A stretch of DNA of 62,711 nt from Gemmatimonadaceae bacterium (GTDB taxonomy: Bacteria; Gemmatimonadota; Gemmatimonadetes; Gemmatimonadales; Gemmatimonadaceae): NCBI GenBank assembly GCA_030835125.1, contig JAUQWM010000048.1:1-62711 (forward strand), written 5' to 3'. Made by a program: the position numbers and the translations under genes. The notes under the pieces were generated by a model that ran no database searches, was not told the origin of the DNA, and worked only from the letters and a program-made list of their open reading frames with translations. Of this stretch, positions 54,702 through 62,711 are shown piece after piece (position 1 is the stretch's first letter; the number at the start of each line of letters is the position of its first letter).

Positions 54702-54837
54702 TGCTGCGTGCTGATTGCTGCGTGCTGATTGCTTCTTACTGCTGCTGGGTCTGCGGGCTGGGGCTGGCAACCAGCCCCGGCAACCTGCGGCAGCCCCCAG
54801 CAGGCAGCAATCAGAACGCAGCAACCAGCACGCAGTT
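54702..54837. repeat. Heptamer hairpin, TGCTGCG/TGCTGAT type
   Basis: Left arm (54702-54736): TGCTGCG, TGCTGAT, TGCTGCG, TGCTGAT, TGCTTCT. Right arm (54803-54837): GGCAGCA, ATCAGAA, CGCAGCA, ACCAGCA, CGCAGTT. Folded, word pairs with word and 29 of 35 positions match. The tip is a perfect GGGGCTGG-CAA-CCAGCCCC hairpin (54760-54778). It fills the gap between two convergent genes and looks like a bidirectional terminator or cruciform. Confidence 0.93.
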
Positions 54838-54844
54838 CCAACCC

Positions 54845-56308
54845 CTATCTGGCCAGGCTCCAATTGAGGTATTGCGGCTCCCCGGTCACCTCACGCTCGA
54901 TGAACGGCTCGAGCCACTCCGGGACCTCCACCTTCGTGTCTGCTGACGGCAACTCGATCTCGGCAAGCACCAGCGGCCGGTCGGTGAACTCGTCGACCTC
55001 CCAGGTCAGCTCGCCCGTCGGCACACGATGGCGCCGCTTGGTCAGGCGCTTCCCCTTCGTCAGCGGCCACATCGCCTGGAAGACCTCCGGCGTGGTCTCC
55101 TCCTCGATCTCCGTCCTGACCAGCCCCGAGCCCACCTTCACGGTCCGGTAGTGCGTCCGCTTGCGGCCCACCTCGACCAGCCGCAGGCGCTCCACCAGGC
55201 GATCGCCAGGCAGGTAGCCCTGCTCCATTCGCTCCACCATCGACTCCGGCATGGACGCCGGCAGTCCCTTGAGCAGGAACTTGCGCTCGATCTCGAGCGC
55301 CGCGGGCGCCCGTTCGTCGAGCTGATCGGCCAGCCGGACGATGTCGTCGTGAAAGGCGCGCGCCGTGCCGTCGACCCACCCGGCCTGGTAGCGGGCGAAC
55401 GCCGATTCCGCGCGCTCGTGCGCCAGCCGCGCCAGCGCCACCAGCCCGGCGCGCGGCGGCCCGCGGCGGCGACGTTTCGGCGCCTCCTCCGTCCCGGCCG
55501 CGGTGAGGGCATGCGCCATGCGCCGCCCCTCCTCCATCGCCAGGTCGGCGACGACGTGGCGGAGCACCAGCAGCCACACGTGCGCATCATGGACGTCGCC
55601 TAACGCGTCCTGCAGCCCGCGCAGGCGGGCCAGCAGCTCGGACCCGCCGGGCAGGTGCGGCGCCACGGGTTCCAGGACGTATCGCAGCCGCTTACCCGTG
55701 ATCCGCGCCCGGTGCACCGCCTCGATGTCCTCCACCGAGGAGACGCGCTTCAGCCGCCGCCGGAGGTCGTTCGCGTGATCCCGCAGCAGCGACGCCACCA
55801 CCACGGCGAAGACGGGCTCACGCACCCCGGCGTGCACGTGGGCGGCCACCCGGTACGTCGAGAGGCGCTCCTCCAGGCGAGCCACCGTCCGGTCGAAGTC
55901 CTTCGCCAGTCGCCCTTCCAGTTCCGACTCCGCCTCCCGCTCCTGCCGCGCGAACCGCTCGGTCAGCCAGCGCACCGCGCCCCGCTCGCGCGGCGGTAGT
56001 TGCGGGCCGGCCGTGGCCAGCCACCCCAGGAACACCTCGGCGTCGCGCCCGGCGTTCGATTCGCGCGCCATCCGGCCCAGCCGCCGCACGCACGGTGCGG
56101 GGACGCTGCCCTCGAGCACGGAACCGAAGGCACGCAGCCAGCTCCGCAGGCGCCGCAGTGCCACGCGGAAGTCATGCAGCGTCTCGCTCTCGCGCTCTTC
56201 CGCCAGGCGGCGCCGCTCGGTCACCAGGTCTTCCAGCAGGCCGAGCGCGACCAGCCGGGCGGAACGCTGCGCCGTGTCGTCGAGCAGCGGCGCTTCGAAG
56301 GAGGCCAT
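54845..56308 (-). CDS. CHAD-CYTH fusion protein
   Basis: A 487-residue cytoplasmic protein. A helical CHAD domain (about 15-300, His- and Arg-rich: LHDFRVALRRLRSWLRAF, VHRARITGKRLRYVLE) binds polyphosphate in known cases. A CYTH triphosphatase-type domain starts at EIERKFLL (residue 339) and includes the tunnel residues KRLTKRRHR. The order CHAD then CYTH is the reverse of the E. coli YgiF type. The SixA gene lies 6 nt upstream on the same strand, so a phosphate or polyphosphate role is likely. Confidence 0.93.
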   Translation of the reverse strand: MASFEAPLLDDTAQRSARLVALGLLEDLVTERRRLAEERESETLHDFRVALRRLRSWLRAFGSVLEGSVPAPCVRRLGRMARESNAGRDAEVFLGWLATAGPQLPPRERGAVRWLTERFARQEREAESELEGRLAKDFDRTVARLEERLSTYRVAAHVHAGVREPVFAVVVASLLRDHANDLRRRLKRVSSVEDIEAVHRARITGKRLRYVLEPVAPHLPGGSELLARLRGLQDALGDVHDAHVWLLVLRHVVADLAMEEGRRMAHALTAAGTEEAPKRRRRGPPRAGLVALARLAHERAESAFARYQAGWVDGTARAFHDDIVRLADQLDERAPAALEIERKFLLKGLPASMPESMVERMEQGYLPGDRLVERLRLVEVGRKRTHYRTVKVGSGLVRTEIEEETTPEVFQAMWPLTKGKRLTKRRHRVPTGELTWEVDEFTDRPLVLAEIELPSADTKVEVPEWLEPFIEREVTGEPQYLNWSLAR

Positions 56309-56314
56309 CGAGGA

Positions 56315-56818
56315 TCAATCCGCCATGGCACGCAACTGCGCTGGCGTCACGTGCCACTGCAGCGTCGCGGCGCCCGCCTCGACGGGTCCGTCGATCCGCA
56401 GCAGGCAGGCGCCCCCCTTCTTGAACTCCACCCGCGACGCCTCCCCACCGCCCAGCAGCCAGGTCACCACCGCGCCCAGGTGCGGCTCGTGCCCCACGAC
56501 CACGATCGTCTCGGCCGTCCGTTCGGTCAACCAGGCGGCCAGGGCACGTGGATGGCGGTCCGGCAGCATCACGTCCACCGTCTCGATGCGCTCGACGCCT
56601 AACGTCTCGGCGACGACCCTGGCGGTGTCGGCGGCGCGCAGCCACGGGCTGGTCGCGACCAGCTGGGGATGCGGCGCGATGCGCTGCAGGCCGCGCGCGT
56701 TCTTCCGCATCCGGCGGCGGCCGGCATCGGTCAGCGGGCGATCCGAATCCGGCCGGCCCGACCCGGCGAACTCCTCCCGCTCCACCGCGATGGCATGGCG
56801 AATCACGACCAGGTACAT
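56315..56818 (-). CDS. sixA: SixA-like phosphohistidine phosphatase
   Basis: A 167-residue member of the histidine phosphatase superfamily with the SixA variant motif IRHAIAVER (H8 is the phosphorylated residue; Ala replaces Gly) and a second His in VVGHEPHLG. Known SixA proteins remove phosphate from phosphohistidine in signalling or PTS proteins. It is followed after 6 nt by the CHAD-CYTH gene, an association seen in many bacteria. GGAG lies close before the start. Divergent from the DUF4403 gene. Confidence 0.93.
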   Translation of the reverse strand: MYLVVIRHAIAVEREEFAGSGRPDSDRPLTDAGRRRMRKNARGLQRIAPHPQLVATSPWLRAADTARVVAETLGVERIETVDVMLPDRHPRALAAWLTERTAETIVVVGHEPHLGAVVTWLLGGGEASRVEFKKGGACLLRIDGPVEAGAATLQWHVTPAQLRAMAD

Positions 56819-56961
56819 GGGGGCTCCACCCGAGGTAACCTCCCGGGCAATTTACCGCCCCGTCACGGCGCCCGGAGGCACTGCCCGCGACTGTCGCGCG
56901 CCCGTGCGCCGGTGCTACCGTAACATGTGGCTCCCCTCGCATCCCGCCAGCCCGTGACACC

Positions 56962-58500
56962 GTGCACCGGTTGAAGCACCCGGTACGCCTGGGGCTCCTG
57001 CTCGCCACGCTGGCGGCGCTGGGTGGCGGAGGCTGGTACGTCTACACGACGCTGACGGAACCGCTCGTCATCGACGCGCCACCGCCCGCCTTGCTCCCGG
57101 ACCTGCCGGACACCGCCGAGCCGCTGCCGGCGTCGGTCGTCGAGGCACCCATCACCTATGACATGTCCGGCGCCCTCGATTCGCTCGAGCGCGCCATCCC
57201 CCGCCGATTCGGCGACATCACCCAGAAGCTCCAGGCGGGAAACAACCGCCGCGCCCACTTCGCCTTCGCCGTCTCGCGCACGCCGTTCCGCCTCCGCCTC
57301 GAGGGGCGAACGGTGTCCCTGTCGACGACCGTCGAATACGAGGCCCGGGGCTGGTACCTCCCACCCATCGGACCCGAGATCAGCGCCGCGTGCGGAACGG
57401 GCGGCGTCCCGCGACCGAGGATCACCGCCACGCTCGTCTCCTCGGCGCAGATCACGCCCGACTGGCGGCTGCGGACCCGCACGCGGATCGGCCGGCTGGA
57501 GCCCGTCACCGACAGCGCCCGCGATCGTTGCCGCGTCACGCCCTTTCGCATCGACATCACCGATCGCGTGCTTCAGGCGACCCGCAACCTCCTCGAGGAG
57601 AGACTCCGGCGCATTGACGAGGGCGTCGCCGCCTGGGACTCGCGCTCGCGGTTCGAGCAGCTCTGGCGCGTGCTCCAGCGCCCGGTGCGCTTCACCGACA
57701 GCGTGTACATGACGATGGGCCCGTACAGCGCCCAGCTCGGCGCGCTGTCGGCGCAGGGCGACACCGTCATCGCGCGGCTCCGGCTGGTGGCATCGCCGCA
57801 GGTCGTCACCGGGCCGTACCCTAACGAGTTCGCGTTGATGAAGCCGATGCCCCGCCTGGGGCCGCGCACGCGGGTCGGCGATGGCGCGCACGTGCAGCTC
57901 GAGGGAACGCTCGCCTATCCGGTGGCCTCCGGCCTGCTGCGAAAGGCGCTGGTCGGGCGCGAGTTCCAGCAGGCGGGACGCCGGCTCGTCGTCGAGGACA
58001 TCGAGGTGCGCGGCATCGGCGGCGGCCGGGTCGCGCTCGGCCTGACCGTCGGCGGCGCCGTCCGGGGACGACTGTGGTTCACGGGCACCCCCGCGCTCGA
58101 TCGGGAACGACGCGAGCTGATCGTCCCCGACCTCGACGTCGACGTCGGCAGCGCCAACCTCCTCGTCCGCGGGCTGGATTGGCTCAAGGGCGAGGAGATG
58201 CGGAACTTCCTGCGCGCCCGCGCGCGCGTCTCCGAAGCGGAACTCATCGGCCGCCTGGGCCGCATGGCCGAGCAGGGCATCAACCGCACGCTGACCGATG
58301 GCATCGTCCTGTCGGGTCAGGTGCAGCGCGCCGAGGCGACCTCGGTGCGCGCATCCCTGCGGGAACTCCGGGTCCGCGCTCGCGCGGACGCCAACATCCG
58401 CCTCGACATCAGCAAGGCACCCAGCCTGCCGCGCGCACCGAATGCGATCCCGGCGCCGGCCGGGACCCGCGGCAAGGCACGGTCCAAGGCGAAGGATTAA
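56962..58500 (+). CDS. DUF4403 family protein
   Basis: A 512-residue protein anchored or exported by an N-terminal hydrophobic segment (about residues 9-28). The body is long beta-rich sequence of the DUF4403 type (VEAPITYDMSGALDSLERAI near residue 62; many charged strands), with a basic tail (RGKARSKAKD). The family resembles lipid-binding tubular proteins of the bactericidal/permeability-increasing kind, so envelope lipid binding is possible. GTG start at 56962. Function unknown. Confidence 0.8.
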   Translation: MHRLKHPVRLGLLLATLAALGGGGWYVYTTLTEPLVIDAPPPALLPDLPDTAEPLPASVVEAPITYDMSGALDSLERAIPRRFGDITQKLQAGNNRRAHFAFAVSRTPFRLRLEGRTVSLSTTVEYEARGWYLPPIGPEISAACGTGGVPRPRITATLVSSAQITPDWRLRTRTRIGRLEPVTDSARDRCRVTPFRIDITDRVLQATRNLLEERLRRIDEGVAAWDSRSRFEQLWRVLQRPVRFTDSVYMTMGPYSAQLGALSAQGDTVIARLRLVASPQVVTGPYPNEFALMKPMPRLGPRTRVGDGAHVQLEGTLAYPVASGLLRKALVGREFQQAGRRLVVEDIEVRGIGGGRVALGLTVGGAVRGRLWFTGTPALDRERRELIVPDLDVDVGSANLLVRGLDWLKGEEMRNFLRARARVSEAELIGRLGRMAEQGINRTLTDGIVLSGQVQRAEATSVRASLRELRVRARADANIRLDISKAPSLPRAPNAIPAPAGTRGKARSKAKD

Positions 58501-58573
58501 CGAGCGACCGCCGGGCCCGTCTGACGCCACTGAAGACGGGAGACGGGGACGTTCCGTCCCGAACACCTAGCTG

Positions 58574-58587
58574 ATCTCCCATCTCCG
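58574..58587. repeat. Two ATCTCC-type heptamers
   Basis: ATCTCCC at 58574 and ATCTCCG at 58581, between the DUF4403 and Spy-like genes. Same family as 7055-7075. A short tandem ACGGGAG/ACGGGGA pair lies nearby at about 58535-58548. Confidence 0.5.
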
Positions 58588-58621
58588 GAACTCACGATTT
58601 CGCAGCACCGGAGGCAAGACA

Positions 58622-59413
58622 ATGTTTGACGCCAGGATCCGCACCGCCATCGTCGCGCTCGCGACGCTGATGCCGGTCGCGATGCACGCACAACGAGGCC
58701 CGGGCGGCGGGCGCATGGGCGGCAATCCCGTCGCCCCGCTCATCGACATGCGCCGGGAACTCAACCTCAGCGCCCGGCAGCTCACGCAACTCGACTCCCT
58801 GGAGCGCTCCCTGCTCCAGCGCAATCGCCAGGTCCAGGAGCGCATCCGCACCCGCATGGACTCGGTGCGGCCGCGCCAGCGGGCGATGACCGACGACGCT
58901 CGTCAGGCACTGCGCGGGCAGGCCGACTCGCTGCGCGCCCTGCGACGCACCATGGCACGCAACGACTCGAGCGTGCGTGAGGCGGCCATGCGCATCCTCA
59001 GCGACTCGCAGCGGATGCAGGTACGCGAGCGCAACGCCGAACGCCGGGGTTACAATCGCGGCCGGATGAGCGCCATGCGGGAAGGCCAGCGTGGCCTCCG
59101 GCAGGGGCGCCCCGGACAGCCCGGCCAGTTCCGGCGGACGCCGCCCGGGCAGCCGGGTGGCCGCATGGGGATGGCCGGACCCGGGATGGGCCAGCGTGGC
59201 ATGCGCGGACCCGATGGCTTCGGCCCGCGGTTCGAGGGTCGGCAGCCGCCGATGGGTGGCCAGGGCGTCGTACCTCGCCGCCGCATGGGCCCGCCGGATG
59301 ACGCTGGACCCGGAGGCGAGATGGCCCCGCGTCGGCGTGGCATGATGAGGGACAGCGTGCCCCCGGTCGGACCTGGGCCAAACCGCAGGCCGCCCGCGGA
59401 TAGCGGACGCTAG
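58622..59413 (+). CDS. Spy/CpxP-like periplasmic protein with Gly/Arg/Pro-rich tail
   Basis: A 263-residue exported protein (signal peptide about 1-23, cleavage AHA-Q). Residues 35-135 are helical and charged, with the two-helix pattern of LTXXQ-motif proteins (LNLSARQLTQLDSLE). The C-terminal 130 residues are Gly-, Pro-, Met- and Arg-rich with short repeats (GMAGPGMGQRGMRGPDG), probably disordered. LTXXQ proteins sense envelope stress or metals or act as chaperones. A strong terminator follows the gene. Confidence 0.8.
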   Translation: MFDARIRTAIVALATLMPVAMHAQRGPGGGRMGGNPVAPLIDMRRELNLSARQLTQLDSLERSLLQRNRQVQERIRTRMDSVRPRQRAMTDDARQALRGQADSLRALRRTMARNDSSVREAAMRILSDSQRMQVRERNAERRGYNRGRMSAMREGQRGLRQGRPGQPGQFRRTPPGQPGGRMGMAGPGMGQRGMRGPDGFGPRFEGRQPPMGGQGVVPRRRMGPPDDAGPGGEMAPRRRGMMRDSVPPVGPGPNRRPPADSGR

Positions 59414-59430
59414 TGGACGTGGACCAGACG

Positions 59431-59462
59431 GATCGCCCCGGTGAACAGCCGGGGCGATCTTT
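59431..59462 (+). terminator. Rho-independent terminator
   Basis: GATCGCCCCGG (59431-59441) and CCGGGGCGATC (59449-59459) form a perfect 11-bp stem with a 7-nt loop followed by TTT, 17 nt after the Spy-like gene stop. It can also serve the converging amidohydrolase gene. Confidence 0.9.
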
Positions 59463-59502
59463 CGTGGTGTCGGAATGAACCAGAATGTCGCGTCACCGGG
59501 CC

Positions 59503-60993
59503 TCAGGGACGGGTCCAGATCCTCACCGTCGGCAGCGCGCCCACATCCACGACCGCGCCCGACTTCATCACCAGCTCCAGCTTCCTGATGTTGCGGATGT
59601 CGACCGTCGGGTCCGCGCCTAACAAGAGCAGGTCGGCGAACTTTCCCGGCTCGATCGTCCCGTAGTCCCGCAGGGCCTTGCTGGCCATGGCGCCGTGCTT
59701 CGTGCCGGCGGTGATCGCCTGCAGCGGGGTCATGCCCAGTTCCACCAGCCCCTCGATCGCCGCCAGGGACCCCAGCCCCGGCTCCTGCCAGTCCGGCTTG
59801 GGATCGCGGCGAAACTCGGGCGCCAGGCCCAGGTAGTTGTCGGTGGCGATCGCGGTGATGCACCCGCCCCGGATCAGCTTCTCGGCGTTGGCGCGACGGA
59901 TGCCGAGGCCCACGTCCCCGCGATCGCGCCGCAACTCGGCTTCCGTGCGCGCCCGGGCGCCGAGGGCGCGCGCGCTGTCCTGTCGCGCGACGCGGGCGGA
60001 ATCCTCGCGGGTGCGGCGCTTGAGGTAGTCCGCCCACGGCTTCCCGGTGATGGTATTCGAGAGCATCCCGCAGACCACGCCGCGTTCCACGAAGAGCCTG
60101 ACCAGCGCGTCTGACACCGGGACGTCCAGCACCTCGGGATGCTGCACGAGGTCGACGCCCGCCATCAACGAGATGCGCAGTCCTTCCGGCGTCGTCGAAT
60201 GCGTCTCGGCCACCAGCCCGCGCGCGTGCACCGCGTCCACGATCACCTGCTGCGCACGCTCGGAGAACCCGATGAACACCGGGTACCCGAAGTGCGACGT
60301 GCCGCCGAACTTGAGGAAGTCGACGCCGAGGTCGAGGTACCGGTCGATCGCCGCGCGAAGCGAATCCGGCTCCATGTTCACCAGTTCCTCGCCGCCGCCG
60401 CGCGTGATGGCGTCGTTCATCTGTTCCTGCAGCAGCGAGAGGTTCTCCGGAGGACGGCCGGTGAACGAGAAGGACCAGGGACCTCCCCAGCCCACGATGT
60501 TGCCGGCGAACAGCAGCCTCGGGCCGATGGCCTTGCCGGTCCGGAATGCCTCACGCGCGGCGGCCAGCGGGGCGATCATCCCGTAGGAATCGCGCACGGT
60601 CGTCACGCCGACCTTGAGGTGCCGCTGCGCCGCCTCGATCGCGACGTCGGTGAAGCGATCCTGGTATCGCGCGAAGTTCTCCAGGCCACTGTAGATGGAG
60701 ACGTGGACGTTGGCATCCACGAACCCCGGCGTCAGGTACCTGCCGACGCCATCGATGATGCGCGCCCCCTCCGGGACGGCGACCCTGGTGCCGGGTCCAA
60801 CCGCCGCAATTCTCTCGCCGCGAACCACGACGGTTGCCCCGCGCACCGGTGGCCCGCCATTTCCGTCGATCAGCGTTGCGCCCACGATCGCGATGACCGC
60901 CTCGGGCTGCTGGCCCCCTCCCCGCGTACTCGTCAGGCACAACAGGACGAACGACAGGACGAAGCTCAGCCTGCGGGGTGACAGGTCCTGCAC
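59503..60993 (-). CDS. Exported amidohydrolase
   Basis: A 496-residue TIM-barrel hydrolase with a signal peptide (about 1-27). LTPGFVDANVHVS is the first metal motif; the usual first His of HxH is Asn here. The other ligand positions are present: Lys in DFLKFGG (carbamylated in relatives), His in AETHST, His in DLVQHPEV and Asp in AIATDNYLG. It resembles imidazolonepropionase/prolidase-like exported amidohydrolases. Substrate unknown. GTG 60993 has GGAGAG six bases before; the frame is open to 61059 without signal features. A TTA codon occurs in TGTTAGG. Confidence 0.88.
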   Translation of the reverse strand: MQDLSPRRLSFVLSFVLLCLTSTRGGGQQPEAVIAIVGATLIDGNGGPPVRGATVVVRGERIAAVGPGTRVAVPEGARIIDGVGRYLTPGFVDANVHVSIYSGLENFARYQDRFTDVAIEAAQRHLKVGVTTVRDSYGMIAPLAAAREAFRTGKAIGPRLLFAGNIVGWGGPWSFSFTGRPPENLSLLQEQMNDAITRGGGEELVNMEPDSLRAAIDRYLDLGVDFLKFGGTSHFGYPVFIGFSERAQQVIVDAVHARGLVAETHSTTPEGLRISLMAGVDLVQHPEVLDVPVSDALVRLFVERGVVCGMLSNTITGKPWADYLKRRTREDSARVARQDSARALGARARTEAELRRDRGDVGLGIRRANAEKLIRGGCITAIATDNYLGLAPEFRRDPKPDWQEPGLGSLAAIEGLVELGMTPLQAITAGTKHGAMASKALRDYGTIEPGKFADLLLLGADPTVDIRNIRKLELVMKSGAVVDVGALPTVRIWTRP

Positions 60994-61214
60994 GCGACTC
61001 TCCGGTCCGGGGTCGCGACAATAGGCGGTCGCTGGCACGGAGCCGCAAGGTGACGCCAACCGCGCTCACAACCTCCCCACCACACCCCACGCGGTTGACG
61101 CCGATCCCGCTGGTCCGGGCTGCTACCTCTCGGCCCGTTGTACCCTAACCTGCAGTTGGAGTGCGACTTTATCGGGTGGCCGCGACCGCTACCATCCGGA
61201 AACGGCTTGGCTCA

Positions 61215-61820
61215 CTAGTCGCTGGCGACCACCCCAAGTCGAATGGCGAGCCGTACCAGCTCCGTGACGTGCTGAAGTCCAAGCCTGGCCATCACTTGGG
61301 CCCGGTGCGTCTCCACCGTCTTCCGGGAGAGCCCGAGCCGACGGGCGATCTCCCGCATGGGCACTCCCCCGGCCAGCAGGCGAAAGACCTCTCGCTGCCG
61401 GCGCGAGAGGCGCCGGAGCGGCGCTCGCTGGTCCAAGGCCGAATGCACCGCCGACGGCAGCGTCTCGAGTTCGGCCTTGCGGATATAGTCGGCCGCGCCG
61501 GCCCGGATGGAGTCGATCGTGGTGCGCTCGAAATCGCCGGCAACGATGATGAAGGGTGAATCGGGGCGCTTTTCACGCGCCATCCGCAACGCGACGAGCG
61601 ATGTCATCCCGTTCGCGCCGAAGTCGTACAGCACGACATCGGGCGCAAACTCCACCAGTGCATGCTCGAACCGCTCGGCGGAATCGACATGACGCACCTC
61701 CGCCGTCATCGCGTTGCGCTGGAGTGCGGACGTGATGAGCTCCGCGTCCCCCGGGTCGTCTTCGAGGAGCAGGATTCGCACAGGCGACTCGTGCTCGGCG
61801 TTCTTGCGTGGTCTCGCCAT
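61215..61820 (-). CDS. LuxR-family response regulator (orphan)
   Basis: A 201-residue two-domain regulator. The receiver domain (about 14-125) has the acidic cluster E20/D21/D22, the phosphoacceptor D66 (VLYDFG) and K115; the conserved Ser/Thr switch residue is Ala94 (IIVAGD). The C-terminal NarL/LuxR helix-turn-helix (about 138-195) reads LSRRQREVFRLLAGGVPMREIARRLGLSRKTVETH. No histidine kinase gene is next to it. A near-palindrome 49 nt upstream of its start suggests autoregulation. Confidence 0.93.
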   Translation of the reverse strand: MARPRKNAEHESPVRILLLEDDPGDAELITSALQRNAMTAEVRHVDSAERFEHALVEFAPDVVLYDFGANGMTSLVALRMAREKRPDSPFIIVAGDFERTTIDSIRAGAADYIRKAELETLPSAVHSALDQRAPLRRLSRRQREVFRLLAGGVPMREIARRLGLSRKTVETHRAQVMARLGLQHVTELVRLAIRLGVVASD

Positions 61821-62193
61821 GGCACCGTGCCTCGAGTGAAGGGCGGGAGTCCATGATCGAAAAGGCGTACTGAAGAGTCTCCTCAGTCCTGCCTTCTCCC
61901 CGCGCTGCTTCCAGTTCTACCTCATACCGTGGCTATCGATCGGCGATCCCGGCGAAAGGCGCAAGGAAGTACGTCGCATTTCCTGACGCTGAGCACGCCA
62001 CTTCTGGCAACCAGGACCGATACAGTTGTTAGGCAGGCCCATCGTTTCGCGCGTAGGGAGGGACCGCGAAGGTCGCCGGGGGGGTAGTCGGTTCCCCTAC
62101 AGCCCCCAACTGCGCCCCCGACACACGCGCGGCGCCTGTCGACGTAGGCTGTCCATACCGGGGCGAGCGAGCCCCCGCGATCGGGAGGTGGCC
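61821..62193. other. Intergenic region between response regulator and lipoprotein gene
   Basis: A 373-nt divergent gap. It contains the near-palindrome at 61869-61887 and a TGTTAGGC word near 62028. No open reading frame of coding quality, no RNA structure I recognise. Confidence 0.5.
61869..61887. promoter_or_regulatory. Near-palindrome upstream of the response regulator gene
   Basis: ACTGAAGAG-T-CTCCTCAGT: 9-bp arms with one mismatch around one base, 49 nt before the regulator start. Size and position suit a LuxR/NarL-type binding site. Binding is inference. Confidence 0.45.
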
Positions 62194-62688
62194 GTGAGAA
62201 CTACATGGGTCGGAGCGCTGGGACTGCTGGCGATGGGATGCGCACTCAACCCCGCGCCGGTGCCGGTTGAGGGTCCGAAGGAGGACGTTCGTGCCCTGGT
62301 CGGCGAATGGGTGGGCGAGTACCGCAGCATCGAGACCGGCCGGTCCGGAAGCATCATGTTCACGCTGGCCGCCGGCAGCGACACCGCCTTCGGCGACGTG
62401 GTGATGGTCCCGAAGGAACCCGGCATGATCCAGCATGACGCGATGCCGGGCGCCGCTCGTCAGGCGCAACAGGTCCTCACGATTCGCTTCGTGCGCGTGG
62501 TGGACGGAACGGTGGTTGGAACCATCGACCCCTATCCGTCGCCCGATTGCGGCTGCCAGCTGCTGACCACATTCCGCGGCCAGCTCGTTGGAAACCGTAT
62601 CGAGGGGACGTTCACCATCCACCACAGCGGCCACGAGATGGTCGCCCAGAAGGGCTCATGGTGGGCCTCGCGTACGCCGGCGAAGTAG
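62194..62688 (+). CDS. Small lipoprotein of unknown function
   Basis: A 164-residue lipoprotein (lipobox LLAMGC near residue 16). I do not recognise the mature part; it has alternating strands and reads like a small beta-barrel or lipocalin-like fold (LVGEWVGEYRSIETGRSG, IMFTLAAGSDTAFGDVVM), with a CGC pair (DCGCQLL) near residue 117. GTG 62194 has GGGAGG six bases upstream. The window ends 23 nt after its stop. Confidence 0.72.
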   Translation: MRTTWVGALGLLAMGCALNPAPVPVEGPKEDVRALVGEWVGEYRSIETGRSGSIMFTLAAGSDTAFGDVVMVPKEPGMIQHDAMPGAARQAQQVLTIRFVRVVDGTVVGTIDPYPSPDCGCQLLTTFRGQLVGNRIEGTFTIHHSGHEMVAQKGSWWASRTPAK

Positions 62689-62711
62689 ACCAGAGAAGCA
62701 GAAGCGGGGGG

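Overview
The window is a chromosomal segment of a very GC-rich, Gram-negative (diderm) bacterium. GC content, TolC/Omp85-type outer-membrane proteins, Ig-like-domain and CarboxypepD_reg surface proteins, an ECF sigma factor coupled to a Ser/Thr kinase-TPR protein and a eukaryote-type P5C dehydrogenase together suggest Gemmatimonadota or a close relative. That assignment is inference from gene content; no rRNA is present. No tRNA, CRISPR array, insertion sequence or prophage was recognised.

Layout. 0-4.3 kb: an M24 peptidase, then a forward cell-wall cluster of a catalytically dead L,D-transpeptidase homologue, an intact L,D-transpeptidase and an M15 peptidase. 4.3-11.5 kb (reverse): aldo/keto reductase, membrane protein, esterase, membrane-anchored RidA, signal peptidase I, SWIB protein, alpha/beta hydrolase, CDP-alcohol phosphatidyltransferase. 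11.4-23 kb: Ig-domain HExxH lipoprotein, pruA, PhzF protein, mscL, Omp85-like protein, multispanning protein, SMP-30-like lipoprotein, Tat-exported protein. 23.3-31.1 kb (forward): ECF sigma plus kinase-TPR, ABC exporter plus EamA, PLP decarboxylase. 31.9-40.1 kb: a tightly overlapping eight-gene operon for aerobic 2-aminobenzoate (anthranilate) degradation through CoA thioesters, with its own MarR regulator and a likely palindromic operator in front. 41.3-48.0 kb (reverse): tetR-tolC-MFP-RND efflux operon. 48.3-53.5 kb: a pilin-like protein, then an acyltransferase-MFS-glycosyltransferase operon facing a second glycosyltransferase; the acyltransferase and the two glycosyltransferases resemble mycobacterial PatA, PimA and PimB', suggesting a glycolipid pathway. 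53.6-62.7 kb: Omp85-like barrel, SixA plus CHAD-CYTH, DUF4403, Spy-like protein, amidohydrolase, LuxR-type response regulator, small lipoprotein.

Genes within operons are commonly fused by 4-nt ATGA-type overlaps (ten seen) or by exactly 14-nt overlaps (three seen), implying translational coupling.

Two genome-scale patterns stand out. First, gene borders carry short tandem arrays of 7-bp words (types GCAGAGT, GTTGAGA, TGCTGAT, CCATCTC, plus a 6-bp CCCCAG type), at two convergent gene ends arranged as long imperfect hairpins in which the words pair one for one. Second, the 8-mer CGTTAGGY occurs 21 times on either strand, mostly inside genes as Leu-Gly (rare TTA codon) or Pro-Asn. I know of no description of either in this kind of organism, and they are the best candidates for an undescribed system.
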